Shown here piece after piece: positions 18,935-20,000 of a stretch of 20,000 nt of DNA. This DNA comes from Hyphochytrium catenoides (taxonomy: Eukaryota; Sar; Hyphochytriomycetes; Hyphochytriales; Hyphochytriaceae): the NCBI GenBank assembly GCA_900088475.1, contig FLMG01004457.1, forward strand, positions 4,461 to 24,460. Reading direction: 5' to 3'. A program made the translations under genes and the position numbers. The notes under the pieces are model-generated. The model made no database searches. It was given only the letters and a program-made list of their open reading frames with translations, and was not told the DNA's origin. Position 1 is the stretch's first letter. The number at the start of each line of letters is the position of its first letter.

Positions 18935-19219
18935 CTATAGAGAGAGAAAGTTCCAAAGAGAAAGAGAGAAGCCAATAGTATGGCCATCAAAAGGGCAAAG
19001 AAGAGAAGAGAGAACGGGTGAATATCGGGAAGGAGTGAGGGAGGACATGGAAGAGGACGAAAGGGGGAAAAAAGAGAGAGACATCAAGAAAGGAGTACGT
19101 GTAGTGGCAGAGATTAGAAAGAAAGAGAGAAGAGAGAGAAGGAGAGAGAGAGATAAAGACAAGGTCAGCCCTGGTACGTCTTTCTGGATGCCATATCTAT
19201 TTATTGTGACTCTACTTAC
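18935..19219 (-). other. Purine-rich probable intron, no gene seen
   Basis: The plus strand is almost wholly purine here (GA, GGA, AAG runs), so the minus strand is a long polypyrimidine stretch ending in ctctctctatag before 18934. On the minus strand there is no AG from about 19130 to that acceptor, so no further exon can end or begin there. A few non-repetitive bases around 18976-19000 do not form a supported exon. Confidence 0.5.
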
Positions 19220-19768
19220 GTTGGATATCGTCCGACATGGCCTCGTAGCGGTCGAAAGGAGGACAGCTCATTCTGTGCTGGTAGGTAGGCAGCTGTGGCG
19301 CAGACCTGGAGCGAAGAGAGAGAGAGAGAGTTGTAAGGAGAGAGAAAGGATCGAAATTAGAGAGAAGGGATAACATAAAGAAGAAACCCTAAGCATAGAC
19401 TGTGATGGCTAATCGCACCTGAAAAGAACATAGACAGAGCAGGAGATAATGGTAGCAAGAAAGAGAGAGATGGATGTGAGAGGGAGAGAGAGAAAGAGCA
19501 GACCAGAAAATTGTAGAGGCGCAGATAAAGTGAGACAGTGCCAGGCAGGACAGACAAAGACAGACAAACGGCCACGGCAAGAGGGACACGGGGAGACGGA
19601 GAAGAGAGAGAAAAAAAGAGAAGAGAGAGAGAGAGAGAGAGAGAAGGGGAGAGAGAGAGAGAGAAGGAGAGAGAAGAGAGACCACCACTGGACGTACCGT
19701 GAGGTAAAGGACTTGACGAGCTTGTTCTCTGAATGCCAGATCTCTCTCACACCTGCAGGCGAGCGTGG
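19220..19768 (-). CDS. Candidate exons of a minus-strand gene upstream (partial, unrecognised)
   Basis: Three candidates chain in phase: 19768-19753 (16 nt, TLAC), 19728-19698 (EQARQVLYLT, donor ACG|GTACGT) and 19292-19220 (LPTYQHRMSCPPFDRYEAMS, donor CAAC|GTAAGT, acceptor tgcgccacag). The last exon is the most convincing because of its perfect donor and clean acceptor. It ends in phase 1, whereas the exon at 18934 needs phase 0 in its best frame, and the intervening DNA from about 19130 down to 18937 has no other minus-strand AG. Either a junction is misjudged or these exons belong to another gene. A further piece around 19820 (PLALR) could precede them. Confidence 0.4.
19619..19680. repeat. 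(GA)n compound tract
   Basis: GA runs separated by GAAG and GGGGAG, between the candidate exons at 19698 and 19292. Confidence 0.9.
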
Positions 19769-20000
19769 CTTAGAAAGAGATGAGGGGCAGAGAGAGAAGG
19801 GCAGCAGATGCTAATACAGCGCAGGGCCAACGGCCTTTTGGACCGCAAGAAAGAGAGAGAAAAATAAGGGCGACAGGGAATAGATGGAGAAGAAGAGCTC
19901 TAAAGATTCCGAAGGAAGAATAGACACAACACAGCAGGAAAGAGAGGAGAGGCACGTAAGGAGAGAGAGAAAGAGAATTAGAGAGCTAAAGGTCACAGAC
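19769..20000. other. Window end, GA-rich with isolated non-repeat islands
   Basis: Purine-rich plus strand with two non-repetitive islands, about 19805-19848 and 19885-19930. The first could contain a small minus-strand exon (acceptor ccaaaag before 19829). The second has a minus-strand acceptor-like tcggaatctttag followed by LFFSIYSLSP. Neither can be tied in phase to the exons at 19220-19768, so no gene is called. Confidence 0.35.

Noticed and set aside
1..20000. tRNA genes, rRNA, CRISPR arrays, transposon ends or viral sequence
   Set aside because: No cloverleaf, long terminal repeat, target-site duplication, spaced repeat array or viral protein motif was seen on either strand.

Overview
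This is a window of nuclear DNA from an intron-rich eukaryote. There are no bacterial-style operons. Coding sequence is cut into many short exons (14 to about 1,330 nt) with GT-AG and a few GC-AG introns, and nearly all introns and spacers carry (GA)n or (CT)n tracts on either strand. The lineage cannot be fixed from the sequence. The CT/GA-laden introns and mid-range GC recall some alveolates, for example coccidians, but that is only an impression.

The main content is one very large minus-strand gene, running from a start near 17493 to a stop at 1203-1205. It encodes a Rav1 / DmX-like / Rabconnectin-3-alpha protein, the large WD-repeat scaffold of the RAVE complex that reassembles V-ATPase. 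I rebuilt about 30 exons by hand. Reading frames stay in phase across almost every junction, and the sum is about 2,700 residues, close to animal DmX-like proteins (about 3,000). Order from the N-terminus: WD-repeat exons (17493 to 12296), helical exons (11940 to 11171), a linker with six copies of a TAA[A/N]LF motif (11016 to 10326), the conserved Rav1 C-terminal core (about 9560 to 8083), fast-evolving helical exons (7926 to 5437), a poorly resolved stretch (5436 to 4613), and the C-terminal WD propeller (4612 to 1203).

To the right, a second minus-strand gene is supported by six phase-consistent exons (18934 to 17564, stop at 17564-17566) coding for 149 residues of a protein I do not recognise. 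Further candidate exons lie at 19220-19768. Its stop is only 70 nt from the first ATG of the Rav1 gene. To the left, a plus-strand gene of unknown function ends at 870, convergent with the Rav1 gene, leaving 332 nt between the stops.

Most long open frames made of SLSLSL or RERERE are translations of the dinucleotide tracts and are not genes. No RNA gene, transposon, CRISPR array or viral feature was seen.
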